The notes beneath the pieces are model-generated. The model was given only the letters and a program-made list of their open reading frames with translations. It was not told the origin of the DNA and did not search any database. From assembly GCA_928721565.1 (NCBI GenBank), contig OV788638.1:992001-1056000 (forward strand): a DNA stretch of 64,000 nt, in the 5' to 3' direction. This DNA is from an uncultured Clostridia bacterium. Its GTDB lineage: Bacteria > Bacillota > Clostridia > TANB77 > CAG-508. Below are positions 1 through 9,400 of this stretch, in pieces (position 1 is the stretch's first letter; every line of letters begins with the position of its first letter). Both the position numbers and the translations under genes were made by a program.

Positions 1-1
1 T

Positions 2-796
2 GCAACAGGACGAATAAGTTCAACAGAACCAAACCTTCAAAATATACCTACAAGATTTGAATTAGGAAAGCAGTTAAGAAAAGTATTTAAACCAGCAGAA
101 GGATGCCTATATATAGATGCAGATTATTCACAAATTGAATTACGTGTATTAGCACATGTTTCAAATGATGAACATATGGTACAAGCTTTTATAAATGGAG
201 AAGATATACATAGACAGGCTGCTTCAAAAGTATTTAATACACCAATAGAAGAAGTCACAAAAGAGCAAAGAAGTAATGCAAAAGCTGTAAATTTTGGAAT
301 TGTTTATGGAATAAGTGACTTTGGATTAGGAGAGCAATTACACATTTCTAGAAAAAAGGCAAAACAATATATAGAACAATATTTAGAGCAATATTCAGGC
401 ATAAAACAATTTATGACAGATATTGTAGAAAAGGCCAAAGAATGTGGATATGTAGAAACTCAATTTAATAGAAGAAGATATATACCAGAATTAAAATCAA
501 GCAATTATATGGTACGTCAATTTGGACAAAGAGCTGCAATGAATACACCTATACAAGGAACAGCAGCAGATATCATGAAAATTGCAATGATAAATGTTTT
601 AAAAGAATTAAAAACAAAAAATATGAAATCAAAAATTGTACTTCAAGTTCATGACGAAATGATGATAGAAGCACCACTAGAAGAAGTAGATGAAGTTAAA
701 GATTTAATAAAAAAATGCATGGAAAATGCTTGCAAATTGAATGTACCATTAATAGCAGAAGTATCTGAAGCTACTAATTGGTATGAATGTAAATAA
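2..796 (+). CDS. polA: DNA polymerase I, C-terminal part (5' truncated by window)
   Basis: The reading frame is open from base 2, so the gene begins before the window; about 264 residues of the polymerase domain are visible. Family-A motifs appear in order: TGRISSTEPNLQNIP, motif A DYSQIELR, the O-helix motif around KAVNFGIVYG, and motif C as LQVHDE. These hold the two metal-binding aspartates and the dNTP-binding lysine. PolA fills gaps in excision repair and Okazaki processing. The exonuclease domains are not visible. It ends at TAA 794-796, 24 bp before the transglycosylase gene, probably in one transcript. Confidence 0.97.
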   Translation, partial: ATGRISSTEPNLQNIPTRFELGKQLRKVFKPAEGCLYIDADYSQIELRVLAHVSNDEHMVQAFINGEDIHRQAASKVFNTPIEEVTKEQRSNAKAVNFGIVYGISDFGLGEQLHISRKKAKQYIEQYLEQYSGIKQFMTDIVEKAKECGYVETQFNRRRYIPELKSSNYMVRQFGQRAAMNTPIQGTAADIMKIAMINVLKELKTKNMKSKIVLQVHDEMMIEAPLEEVDEVKDLIKKCMENACKLNVPLIAEVSEATNWYECK

Positions 797-820
797 AACT
801 CTAAAAAAGGAGAGAGATAC

Positions 821-1393
821 TTGAAGAAAAGAAGAAAAGCAAAAAAAAGGGGAAAAATAATGCTGATATCACTAATATTGCTAATAGCATTAGCTGTGAT
901 TTTGGCAGAGCCAATAAAAAAACAAATTACAAAAACTTTATATAAAAAAGAATATTCTGAATATGTTACTAAATATGCTAAACAGTATGGAGTTGAAGAA
1001 GATTTGATATATGCTTTAATAAAGGCAGAAAGCAATTTTAACCCTAATGCAGTATCTCACCAAAATGCAAAAGGGTTAATGCAATTAATGAATTCAACGG
1101 CAGAAGATTTGGCCAAAAAGAATAAGATAAATTTAACAGACAAAAACATATTAGAGCCTGAAATTAATATACAATTAGGAACTCAATATATTTCATTATT
1201 ATTAGATAAATATGAATGTATAGAGGTTGCTTTAGCTGCCTATAATGCAGGAAGCGGAAATGTTGATAAATGGATAAAAGATGGAACTATAAAAGCAGAT
1301 GGCTCTGATATAGAAAATATTCCATATAAAGAAACCAATACGTATGTTAGAAAAATTATGAGAGATTATGAAATTTATAATCAGCTTACTTAA
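821..1393 (+). CDS. Lytic murein transglycosylase (SLT family)
   Basis: 190 residues. A basic N-terminus and one hydrophobic segment (about residues 13-32) suggest a membrane-anchored, outward-facing enzyme. The rest is a lysozyme-like SLT domain: catalytic Glu in ALIKAESNFNP, then GLMQLM and AAYNAG, the usual family signatures. Such enzymes cleave peptidoglycan between MurNAc and GlcNAc, forming 1,6-anhydro ends. The start is TTG at 821, chosen because it follows AAAAAAGGAGAG at 5-8 bp spacing and gives the expected signal anchor. It lies directly behind polA. Confidence 0.9.
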   Translation: MKKRRKAKKRGKIMLISLILLIALAVILAEPIKKQITKTLYKKEYSEYVTKYAKQYGVEEDLIYALIKAESNFNPNAVSHQNAKGLMQLMNSTAEDLAKKNKINLTDKNILEPEINIQLGTQYISLLLDKYECIEVALAAYNAGSGNVDKWIKDGTIKADGSDIENIPYKETNTYVRKIMRDYEIYNQLT

Positions 1394-1411
1394 TAAAATA
1401 TAAATAACTAA

Positions 1412-1440
1412 TTGACAAAATTGTAAGAGATTGTTAATAT
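1412..1440 (+). promoter_or_regulatory. Sigma-A-type promoter for yqeG operon
   Basis: TTGACA at 1412-1417, 17-bp spacer, TAATAT at 1435-1440, upstream of the yqeG start at 1479. Hand-identified. Confidence 0.6.
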
Positions 1441-1478
1441 ATAAGCAGAAGTTTTGCAACTAGAAATGGAGGATTTAA

Positions 1479-1985
1479 ATGATATTATATCCAGATGCAC
1501 ACTTTAATAATGTAAGAGAGATAACAATAAATTTCTTACAAAAGAATAAAATAAATGCATTAATATTAGATGTAGACAATACATTAATAGATTATGATAA
1601 AAATTTACCAGAAGAAACAATAGAATGGGCAAAAGAATTAAAGAATAATAATATAAAATTATACATATTATCAAATACAAACAAAAAAGAAAAAGTAAAA
1701 ACAGTAGCAAACAAACTTGGAATAGAGTACATGTACTTTGCAAAAAAACCATTAAAAACAGGTTTTAAAAAAGTACAAGAAAAACTCAAAGAACCATCAC
1801 CAAATATAGCAGTAGTAGGTGATCAAATATTTACTGATATAGTAGGAGGAAATAGATGTAAAATGTTTACTATATTAGTAGAGCCAATTGCAGAAAAAGA
1901 TATTTGGATAACAATGGTTAAAAGACCATTAGAAAATGCAATAAAAAGAAATTATCATAAAAATATAGACAAAGGAAGTAAATAA
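1479..1985 (+). CDS. yqeG: YqeG-family HAD phosphatase
   Basis: 168 residues, normal length for YqeG (HAD subfamily IIIA). Motif I is LDVDNTLID (about residues 30-38, nucleophile Asp), motif II is LYILSNT, and motif IV is VVGDQIFTDIVGGN. The N-terminus PDAHFNNVREI is typical of the family. The physiological substrate is not established. GGAGG stands 8 bp before ATG 1479. The stop is one base from the next gene's ATG, so the two are likely translationally coupled. Confidence 0.93.
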   Translation: MILYPDAHFNNVREITINFLQKNKINALILDVDNTLIDYDKNLPEETIEWAKELKNNNIKLYILSNTNKKEKVKTVANKLGIEYMYFAKKPLKTGFKKVQEKLKEPSPNIAVVGDQIFTDIVGGNRCKMFTILVEPIAEKDIWITMVKRPLENAIKRNYHKNIDKGSK

Positions 1986-1986
1986 A

Positions 1987-2733
1987 ATGTATATAAATGA
2001 TACTCATATAGGGTTTTATATAGCAGTTGCGATAATAGGACTAATTGTGGGACAATTATCAGATTGGATGAATAAACGATTACCCGAAAATAAAAAAATA
2101 ATTTCAAGAGACATATTTAGAGCGTGTAGAATTCAATTTAGACCTAATTATATATTAATGATTATAACATCTATAATATATGTTGGACTAGTATATAATT
2201 TTGGAATACAAAACTATTTTATTGGAAATTTAGAATTAATTAGATATTTATTATTAGTACCAATGCTTTTATCAGCATTTGTTATAGATTATAAGTCTAA
2301 AAAAATCCCTAATAGGCTTAACTTAACGATGTTTGAAGTCGGTATGGTAATAGCATTTTTATATGGATTTTCTAATATAGCAATTACAATAGACTTATTA
2401 TCTGGAATGCTTTTAGGTGGAGGAATATTTTTAATTATTGCATTAATAGGAAAATTAATATATGGAAAAGAAGCAATGGGACTTGGTGATGTGAAGTTTA
2501 TGGCAGCATTAGGACTATACTTTGGATTTTCTAATATTTTAATAATTTCTATTATGGCGTTTTTAATTGGAGCAATTGTAGGAATAGGCTTGATTTTATT
2601 TAAAGTAAAAAAAGCACACGAATACATACCGTTTGGACCATTTATAATAATATCAACATTTATATGTATGTTTGTTCCAGCAGAAATAATAATAAACTCA
2701 CTTCAAAAAGTATTTACATTAGGAATTTTCTAG
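1987..2733 (+). CDS. Prepilin peptidase (A24 aspartic protease)
   Basis: 248 residues, polytopic (about 6-7 membrane segments). The two catalytic aspartates of type IV prepilin peptidases are visible in DYKSKKIPNRLN and GLGDVKFMAALGLY. Such enzymes cut the leader from type IV pilin-like or competence pseudopilins on the cytoplasmic face. The region before the protease core (LPENKKIISRDIFR) resembles the usual N-terminal domain but lacks its cysteines, so the methyltransferase/zinc part may be degenerate. No pilin or assembly ATPase is in the window. Confidence 0.85.
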   Translation: MYINDTHIGFYIAVAIIGLIVGQLSDWMNKRLPENKKIISRDIFRACRIQFRPNYILMIITSIIYVGLVYNFGIQNYFIGNLELIRYLLLVPMLLSAFVIDYKSKKIPNRLNLTMFEVGMVIAFLYGFSNIAITIDLLSGMLLGGGIFLIIALIGKLIYGKEAMGLGDVKFMAALGLYFGFSNILIISIMAFLIGAIVGIGLILFKVKKAHEYIPFGPFIIISTFICMFVPAEIIINSLQKVFTLGIF

Positions 2734-2753
2734 TAGGAAGGATTGAATAAAAA

Positions 2754-3815
2754 ATGAACTCAAAAATGCAGTGGTTAAGAAATCAATTAGTAACATCAGA
2801 TTTACAAGGAATGATAGTAACAAATCCAGTAAATATTAGATATTTAACTAATATTCAAGCAGAAGGCTTATTATTAGTAACCAGAAAAGAAAATGTATTT
2901 ATAACAGATGGAAGATACATAGAAGATGTGCATAACACATTAACACTATTTGATGAAATAGTAGTTTATGATGCAAGAGGGTTATCAAAAGAAGATTATG
3001 AAAATTTCTTCATGTTCTGTGAGAACGTAGGGTTTGAAGAAAATTATGTTACATATGCAAAATACAAAGAATATATGCACAAATACAAAGTTAATAATTT
3101 GGTTGAAACTGAAAACATGATTGAAAAACAAAGAATGATAAAAGATGAAGAAGAAATTGATAATATAAAAAAGGCATGTCAAATAACAGATGAATGTTTT
3201 AATCACATAGTAAATTATATTAGACCAGGAATGACAGAAAAACAAATAGCACGAGAGATAGATTACTTTTATTATAAACATTCAGAAGGAACTTCATTTG
3301 ATACAATTGTTGCATCAGGAGAGAATTCGTCTAAACCACATGCAGTTCCAACAGATAGAAAAATTCAAAGAGTAGATATTATAACAATAGATATGGGATG
3401 TAAGATAAATGGCTATTGTTCAGATATGACAAGAACAATATTTGTTGGAGAAGTACCAGAAAATATGAAACAAGTATATGATTTAGTTTTAAAAAATCAA
3501 GAGCAAGCATTAGACGATATGCATGACAATGCCAATACTAAACAAATTTCAAAAATGGTAGATAATGATTTTAGGTTACATGATTATGATTTGATTCATG
3601 CATTAGGACATGGGGTAGGATTAGATATACATGAAGGTCCTGTTTTGGGCATAAATTCTGAATATATATTAAAAGAAAATATGGTAGTTACAGATGAACC
3701 TGGTATATATATTCCTGGTCAATTTGGGGTTAGAATAGAAGATACTGTACTTATAAATAAAGGAACTTGCGAACCTCTTACTAAATCACCAAAAAAATAT
3801 GTTATTGTAAAATAA
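2754..3815 (+). CDS. Xaa-Pro aminopeptidase-like M24 metallopeptidase
   Basis: 353 residues: a creatinase-like N-terminal domain (about 1-125) and a pita-bread M24 domain. Metal ligands are in TIDMGCKINGYCSDMTR (two Asp), HALGHGVGLDIHEGP (His), DEPGIYIPG (Glu) and GVRIEDTV (Glu). Removal of N-terminal residues ahead of proline is the expected activity. An M24 peptidase upstream of efp is a conserved Bacilli/Clostridia arrangement (yqhT-efp in B. subtilis); here an IS has inserted between them. Confidence 0.93.
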   Translation: MNSKMQWLRNQLVTSDLQGMIVTNPVNIRYLTNIQAEGLLLVTRKENVFITDGRYIEDVHNTLTLFDEIVVYDARGLSKEDYENFFMFCENVGFEENYVTYAKYKEYMHKYKVNNLVETENMIEKQRMIKDEEEIDNIKKACQITDECFNHIVNYIRPGMTEKQIAREIDYFYYKHSEGTSFDTIVASGENSSKPHAVPTDRKIQRVDIITIDMGCKINGYCSDMTRTIFVGEVPENMKQVYDLVLKNQEQALDDMHDNANTKQISKMVDNDFRLHDYDLIHALGHGVGLDIHEGPVLGINSEYILKENMVVTDEPGIYIPGQFGVRIEDTVLINKGTCEPLTKSPKKYVIVK

Positions 3816-3834
3816 ATTACAAAGGAGAAAATTG

Positions 3835-4050
3835 ATGGCTATAATTAAAGATGGAGTATTAATGAAAGTTGAAAAAACTGATATGGTTGATGGAATATAT
3901 GTTATTCCAGAAGAGGTAACTAAAATATCAGAACAAGCTTTTTCAGAAGAATACACAGAAGAAAAAGAACAAGATACATGGATGATAGTTAGAAAAGAGA
4001 AAAAATCAGAGAAAATAAAGAATTTTATTAAAAGAATATTCCATATATAG
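3835..4050 (+). CDS. Small conserved-looking protein, 3' end altered by IS insertion
   Basis: 71 residues, acidic in the middle and basic at the C-terminus (KIKNFIKRIF), with no clear membrane segment and no recognised family. ATG 3835 is preferred over TTG 3832 because AAAGGAG (3821-3827) gives a 7-bp spacing. The IS starts at 4046, so the last codons and the stop lie in IS sequence (His-Ile-stop). Across the target duplication the uninterrupted gene would have ended His-Lys-Ala-stop. The insertion therefore changed only the last two residues, and the product is probably still made. Confidence 0.7.
   Translation: MAIIKDGVLMKVEKTDMVDGIYVIPEEVTKISEQAFSEEYTEEKEQDTWMIVRKEKKSEKIKNFIKRIFHI
4021..4045 (+). 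repeat. 25-bp target-site duplication, left copy (IS copy 1)
   Basis: Identical to 5180-5204. It begins AATTTTATTAAAAG and ends TTCCATA. Exactly 25 bp, abutting both IS ends. Confidence 0.95.
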
Positions 4051-4096
4051 GTTTAAAATAGATATGTCACAAATACATTGAAAATAAAATATTGAA

Positions 4097-4159
4097 AAGA
4101 GAGCACAAAAATGATATTGTTTAAATGACCAAAAATAAACATATCGGAGGTGCTCTCTT
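4097..4159 (+). promoter_or_regulatory. Inverted repeat enclosing the transposase ribosome-binding site
   Basis: AAGAGAGCAC (4097-4106) is a perfect 10-bp complement of GTGCTCTCTT (4150-4159). The second arm covers the spacer between CGGAGG (4145-4150) and ATG 4160. The fold could limit translation initiation. It is repeated in IS copy 2. Confidence 0.6.
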
Positions 4160-5125
4160 ATGGGTAATAATATCACAGATAGATTAAAATATAAAGAGTC
4201 AATAGTAAAATTTTCAAGAAAATATGGAGTGGCAAAAGCAGCATATAAATTCGGAGAATGTAAAAGAACAATATATAGATGGAGAAATAGATATGATGGA
4301 ACATTAGAAAGTTTAAAAGATAAATCAAGACGTCCACATTCACATCCAAATCAACATACAGAGGAAGAAATAAAATTAATAAAAAATTATAAAAGAAACA
4401 ATAAAGATACGGGATTAGTAGTATTATGGATAAAATTACGTCAAGCAGGATATACAAGAACAATACAAGGATTGTATCATGCAATGCAAAGATTAGGAAT
4501 ATACAAAAAAACACCAAGCAAAAAGAAAGAAAGTGAACCGAATGAATGGGTATCAGGAGAATATCCAGGAGATAAGGTTCAAATAGATGTTAAGTATGTT
4601 CCAAAGAAATGTATGAGCAAAGAATTACAGGAAAGAGGAGAAAAATTTTATCAATATACAGCAATAGATGAATATTCAAGATTAAGATATACATGGTTTA
4701 CAAATGCACATGATACATATGCGTCAAGCGAATTTGCAAGAAGATTAGTAAAATATTTTCCGTTTAAAATAAAGACAATACAAACAGATAATGGATTTGA
4801 ATTTACAAATAGATTAAGTTGGCAAGCATTTTTGAAAGATAAAAAAACAATGTTTGAAAATACATTAGAAGAATTAGGATTAGAATATAAAGTAATAAAG
4901 CCACATACACCAAAACAAAATGGAAGAGTAGAAAGAAGTCATAGAAAAGATCAAGAAAGATTTTACTATAAAAGAGTATTTTATAGTTTAGAGGATTTAA
5001 GAAATCAAGGAAAAGAATGGAGAAAAGAATATAATAATTTTCCTATGAGGCCACTAGGATGGTTGAGTCCCAGGGAATTCATAAAAAAATATAAAAGTCA
5101 AGAAGAATCGTTATTTGCAATATAG
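4160..5125 (+). CDS. DDE (rve) transposase of IS copy 1
   Basis: 321 residues. An N-terminal helix-turn-helix region (about 10-60, with KRTIYRWRNRY) is followed by an integrase-core domain. The DDE triad is readable: Asp143 in VQIDVKYV, Asp210 in IQTDNGFEF and Glu258 in NGRVERSHR. This layout fits IS481-type and related transposases. ATG 4160 follows CGGAGG. It is a single frame, so no programmed frameshift is needed. Confidence 0.95.
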   Translation: MGNNITDRLKYKESIVKFSRKYGVAKAAYKFGECKRTIYRWRNRYDGTLESLKDKSRRPHSHPNQHTEEEIKLIKNYKRNNKDTGLVVLWIKLRQAGYTRTIQGLYHAMQRLGIYKKTPSKKKESEPNEWVSGEYPGDKVQIDVKYVPKKCMSKELQERGEKFYQYTAIDEYSRLRYTWFTNAHDTYASSEFARRLVKYFPFKIKTIQTDNGFEFTNRLSWQAFLKDKKTMFENTLEELGLEYKVIKPHTPKQNGRVERSHRKDQERFYYKRVFYSLEDLRNQGKEWRKEYNNFPMRPLGWLSPREFIKKYKSQEESLFAI

Positions 5126-5179
5126 GTGCTCAAAGTATTTATTTTAAATAATTTGTGACAAATGATTGACTAACCTACA

Positions 5180-5204
5180 AATTTTATTAAAAGAATATTC
5201 CATA
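5180..5204 (+). repeat. 25-bp target-site duplication, right copy (IS copy 1)
   Basis: Identical to 4021-4045. It keeps the original 3' end of the small upstream gene, which continues into AAGGCTTGA. Confidence 0.95.
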
Positions 5205-5208
5205 AGGC

Positions 5209-5237
5209 TTGATTTTTCGGCCAATATAGTGTAAAAT
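5209..5237 (+). promoter_or_regulatory. Sigma-A-type promoter for efp
   Basis: TTGATT 5209-5214, 17-bp spacer, TAAAAT 5232-5237. It lies just downstream of the IS duplication, so efp keeps its own promoter despite the insertion. Confidence 0.55.
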
Positions 5238-5283
5238 GGAATAAGTTGAAAATTATGTAAAGAAATTGAAAGGAGAAATTAAT

Positions 5284-5850
5284 ATGGCAGGAGTATATTC
5301 AGCAGGAGACTTTAGAAATGGAACAACATTTGAAATGGACGGAGGAGTATTCAGAGTTGTAGAATTTCAACACGTAAAACCAGGAAAAGGTTCTGCATTT
5401 GTAAGAACTAAATTAAAAAATGTAATAACAGGGGCAGTTATAGAAAGAACATTTAACCCTTCAGATAAATATCCAGGAGCAGAAATTGAAAAGAAAAATA
5501 TGCAATATCTATATAATGATGGAGATTTATATTATTTTATGGATAACGAAACATATGATCAAATGCCACTTGGAAAAGATGACTTAGGAGATTGCTTAAA
5601 ATATTTAAAAGAAAATATGGAAGTAACAATTCTTTCATTTAAAGGAAAAGTATTTGCAGTAGAACCACCAATATTTGTAGAATTAGAAGTAACATATACA
5701 GAACCAGGATTTGCAGGTAACACAACAACAACATCTGGAAAACCAGCAACATTAGAAACAGGATTAGAATTACAAGTTCCTATGTTTGTAAACATTGGTG
5801 ATGTATTAAGAATAGATACACGTACATGTGAATATATGGAAAGAGTATAA
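5284..5850 (+). CDS. efp: Translation elongation factor P
   Basis: 188 residues, normal for EF-P, which relieves ribosomes stalled at proline stretches. The N-terminal KOW-like domain carries the loop KPGKGSAFVRTKLKN, whose tip Lys is the usual modification site. Two OB domains follow, with the family end PMFVNIGDVLRIDTRTCEYMERV. ATG 5284 is preferred over upstream TTG 5266 because GAAAGGAG (5268-5275) ends 8 bp before it and the protein then begins MAGVYSAGDFRNG as in homologues. Confidence 0.97.
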   Translation: MAGVYSAGDFRNGTTFEMDGGVFRVVEFQHVKPGKGSAFVRTKLKNVITGAVIERTFNPSDKYPGAEIEKKNMQYLYNDGDLYYFMDNETYDQMPLGKDDLGDCLKYLKENMEVTILSFKGKVFAVEPPIFVELEVTYTEPGFAGNTTTTSGKPATLETGLELQVPMFVNIGDVLRIDTRTCEYMERV

Positions 5851-5879
5851 AATTATTTTCTATAGAAAGGAAATAGATA

Positions 5880-6050
5880 ATGTCAGAAAAAGAATTATTA
5901 GAAAAAATTGAGCAACTAGAAAAAAGAGTTGCAGAATTAGAAAAAAATGTTTCAGAAATTCAAGAAGATATTTATGAATTTGTTGAAGAAGATTCAGAAG
6001 GCGAAGCATGTGAAGGACATTGCTCATGCTGTAGTGGATGTGAAGAATAA
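5880..6050 (+). CDS. Small coiled-coil protein with Cys-rich tail
   Basis: 56 residues, ATG 5880 after GAAAGGA. Residues 1-35 form heptads (KIEQLEKRVAELEKNVSEI). The C-terminus CEGHCSCCSGCEE holds five cysteines and one His in 13 residues, which suggests metal binding. It lies 29 bp after efp and ends at a strong terminator, so it is probably cotranscribed. The position after efp and the acidic coiled coil recall CD1247-type proteins of Clostridia, but this is uncertain. Confidence 0.75.
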   Translation: MSEKELLEKIEQLEKRVAELEKNVSEIQEDIYEFVEEDSEGEACEGHCSCCSGCEE

Positions 6051-6054
6051 TATA

Positions 6055-6086
6055 AAAAGAACCGGCTCAGTTGAGTCGGTTCTTTT
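6055..6086 (+). terminator. Intrinsic terminator of the efp operon
   Basis: AAAAGAACCGGCTCA and TGAGTCGGTTCTTTT form a stem with a 2-nt loop, one G-T mismatch and a T-run. It may also serve the - strand gene at 6094-6237. Confidence 0.85.
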
Positions 6087-6093
6087 CGAAATA

Positions 6094-6237
6094 TTATTTT
6101 ACAAGTACACTATTAACATGGATAGGCTTTGGATTGCTTGCATTATTAAAATATGCAAATGCTCCTACTATGATAATAGCTGCTGCTCCCCAACAAGTGA
6201 GGAAAGTTAAGAGTGATTTAATATTTCTCTTGTGCAT
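6094..6237 (-). CDS. Small single-pass membrane protein
   Basis: 47 residues: basic N-terminus (MHKRNIKS), one hydrophobic helix (about residues 8-29), then a short polar tail. It has an excellent AAGGAGG ribosome-binding site 9 bp before the ATG. It is the only - strand gene in this part and has no recognised family. The strong ribosome-binding site and the membrane segment support it as a real gene; function unknown. Confidence 0.65.
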   Translation of the reverse strand: MHKRNIKSLLTFLTCWGAAAIIIVGAFAYFNNASNPKPIHVNSVLVK

Positions 6238-6353
6238 TGGTGTATACCTCCTTAAGTTGTTATTCATATAAATTGTACCACATTTAACATAAAAGTGTCA
6301 AATTCACAATTTGTTCACAAATATTTTGTATAATAAAATCAAGTTTTGTTAAC

Positions 6354-6382
6354 TTGAAAAAAATCGACAATTATGATATATT
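6354..6382 (+). promoter_or_regulatory. Promoter for activase gene
   Basis: TTGAAA 6354-6359, 17-bp spacer, TATATT 6377-6382, about 48 bp before ATG 6430. Confidence 0.5.
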
Positions 6383-6429
6383 AGCCACAAGAATTGAAAA
6401 ATGTTTTAAGGATAAGGAATGAGATAAAT

Positions 6430-9400
6430 ATGAGTAAAATAGTACATATAGGAATGGACGTAGGTTCAACAACAGTAAAAATAGCAGTAATGGATGACAA
6501 TTTAAAAGAAATATATACATCATATGAGAGACATTATTCAGATACCAAAAATACTGTATGTAAGGTACTAGAAGAATTAGTAGAAAAATATAAAGACAAA
6601 GAATTTACAATAGCATTAACAGGTTCAGGAGCAATGAGCACAGCAAGATTTTTAGATGTGCCATTTATCCAAGAAGTAGTAGCATGCAAAAGAGCAGTAG
6701 AAAGATATATACCACAAACTGATGTAGTAATAGAACTTGGTGGAGAAGATGCTAAAATAATATATTTTGGAAAATCAATAGAACAACGTATGAATGGGAC
6801 ATGTGCAGGTGGAACAGGGGCATTTTTAGACCAGATGGCATCATTATTAAATACAGACACAGCAGGTTTAAATGAATTAGCAAAAGGATATCAAACAATA
6901 TATCCAATAGCTTCAAGATGTGGAGTTTTTGCAAAAACTGATGTACAACCATTATTAAATGAAGGTGCAGCAAAAGAAGATATAGCTGTATCTATTTTGC
7001 AAGCAGTTGTAAACCAAACAATATCAGGTTTAGCGTGTGGAAGACCAATAAGAGGAAATGTAGCATTTTTAGGTGGTCCACTTACATATTTGCCAGAATT
7101 AAGAAAAAGATTTGTAGAAACACTACACTTAACACCAGAGCAAACCATAGTGCCAGAAGAAGCACACTTATTAGTTGCAAAAGGTGCATGTCTAGATGCA
7201 AAAGATATGAATCCAATTAGTGTAGAAAAACTAAAAAGTAAAATACAAGTATTAAGACAATCACATGATACAACATCACAACCATTAAAACCATTATTTT
7301 CAACAAACGTAGAATATGATGAATTTAAAGCAAGACATGCCAAAGACAAAGTAGCAAAAAAGCCATTGTCAGAACATAAAGGAGACTGCTTTGTTGGAAT
7401 AGATGCAGGTTCGACAACATCAAAATTAGTTGTAACAGATAGAGATGGAGCATTATTATATTCAGCATATCAAGGAAATGGTGGAAAACCACTTGAGAGT
7501 ATTATAGAAATGCTAAAAAAACTATATTCTGTTATGCCAGAAGAAGCAGTAATTCGTTATAGTGGAGTTACAGGATATGGAGAAAAACTAATACAAACAG
7601 CATTAAATGTAGACTTAAATGAGATTGAAACAATAGCACATTATACTGCAGCAAAGAAATTTGAACCAAAAGTAACAAGCATTGTTGACATTGGTGGGCA
7701 AGATATGAAATATATCAAATTAAAAAATAATACAATTGATAATATCATGTTAAATGAAGCATGTTCATCAGGATGTGGTTCATTTATAGAGACATTTGCA
7801 AAAAGTTTAAATTTAAGCATAGAAGAATTTGTAAAAGAAGCATTAGAAGCTCAAAATCCAGTAGACTTAGGGTCAAGATGTACAGTATTTATGAATTCTA
7901 AAATAAAGCAAGCACAAAAAGAAGGATATTCAGTAGGAGACATATCAGCAGGACTATCATATTCAGTAATAAAAAATGCAATCCAAAAAGTAATGAAAAT
8001 AAGAGATGTAAAAAAATTAGGAAGTCATATAGTTGTGCAAGGTGGAACTTTTTATAATGAAGCAGTATTAAGAGCGTTTGAATTGATAGTTGGAAGAAAT
8101 GTTATAAGACCAGATATTGCAGGACTTATGGGAGCATATGGTATGGCATTACTTGCATGTGAACAATATGAAGCAAACATGGATATGGAATATCATTCAA
8201 CACTTGCAACAATAGAAGAAATCGACAAATTAGATATAAAAGTAACACATACAAGATGTAATGGATGTGAAAATCATTGCCAATTAACAATAAATAGATT
8301 TAGTAATGGAAAGAGACATATATCAGGAAACAGATGTGAAAAAGGAGAAGGAATAGTAAATTCTCATAAAGATCTACCAAACCTTGTAAAATACAAATAT
8401 GAAAGAATTTTTGATTATACACCATTAGAAGAAAAAGATGCACCTAGAGGAACAATAGGAATACCAAGAGTTTTAAATATGTATGAAGATTATCCATTCT
8501 GGTTTACGCTATTTACAAATTTAGGATTTAGAGTAATAATCTCAGAAAAAAGTACGAGAAAGATATATGAAAAAGGTATTGAATCAATGCCATCAGAGTC
8601 AGTATGTTATCCTGCAAAATTATCACATGGACATGTTATAAGCTTAATACAAAAAGGAATAAAAACAATATTTTATCCATGTATGCCGTATTCAAGAAAA
8701 GAATATCAAGATGCAAATAACAGATATAATTGTCCAATAGTAATTTCATATTCAGAAGTACTAAAAAATAATGTAGAAGAACTAAAAGCAGATGATATAA
8801 AATTTATGAATCCATTTTTGCCATTTGAATCTAAAGCATTATTAAAAAGAATGATAGAATTACCAGAATTTGCAGAATACAATTTCACTAAAAAAGAATT
8901 AAAAACAGCAATAGAAAAGGCTCAAGCAGAATATCAAAAATGCAGAGAAGATATTCATAATAAAGGAAAAGAAACAGTTGAATACATAGAGAAAAATAAT
9001 TTAAGAGGAATTGTTTTATCAGGTAGACCATACCATATAGATCCTGAAATAAATCATGGAATTGATACATTAATTACAAGTTTAGGAATGTGTGTATTAA
9101 CAGAAGATAGTGTTGCAGATAAAACATTACCAGAAAGACCACTTCGTGTTGTTGACCAATGGATGTTCCATTCAAGATTATATGCAGCAGCAGACTTTGT
9201 AGGCAGACATGACAACTTAGAATTAGTTCAAATAAACTCATTTGGATGTGGAGTTGATGCTGTAACAACAGATGAAGTTGAAGAGATTTTAACAAGTTTT
9301 GGAAAAATGTACACATTAATAAAAATTGATGAAGTAAATAATCTTGGGGCTGTAAGAATACGTTTACGTTCATTATTAGCAAGTATAAATAAACGTTTAA

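Larger units (their letters stand above)
4046..5179 (+). mobile_element. Insertion sequence copy 1 (1134 bp, IS481/IS1202-like)
   Basis: 1134 bp, bounded by imperfect 29-bp inverted repeats (4046-4074 and 5151-5179). Outer parts read TRTAGGTT and inner parts TGTCACAAAT on both sides. It carries one transposase gene. Flanking 25-bp direct repeats mark the insertion. The element at 60065-61198 has the same length, the same ends and an identical transposase, with only a few silent differences seen, so transposition was recent. The family is inferred from the transposase and the long duplication; long duplications are known for IS1202-type elements. Confidence 0.93.

Noticed and set aside
6071..6271. 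+ strand frame of 66 residues opposite the small membrane protein
   Set aside because: No ribosome-binding site; its start lies in the terminator, and the - strand frame has a perfect AAGGAGG.
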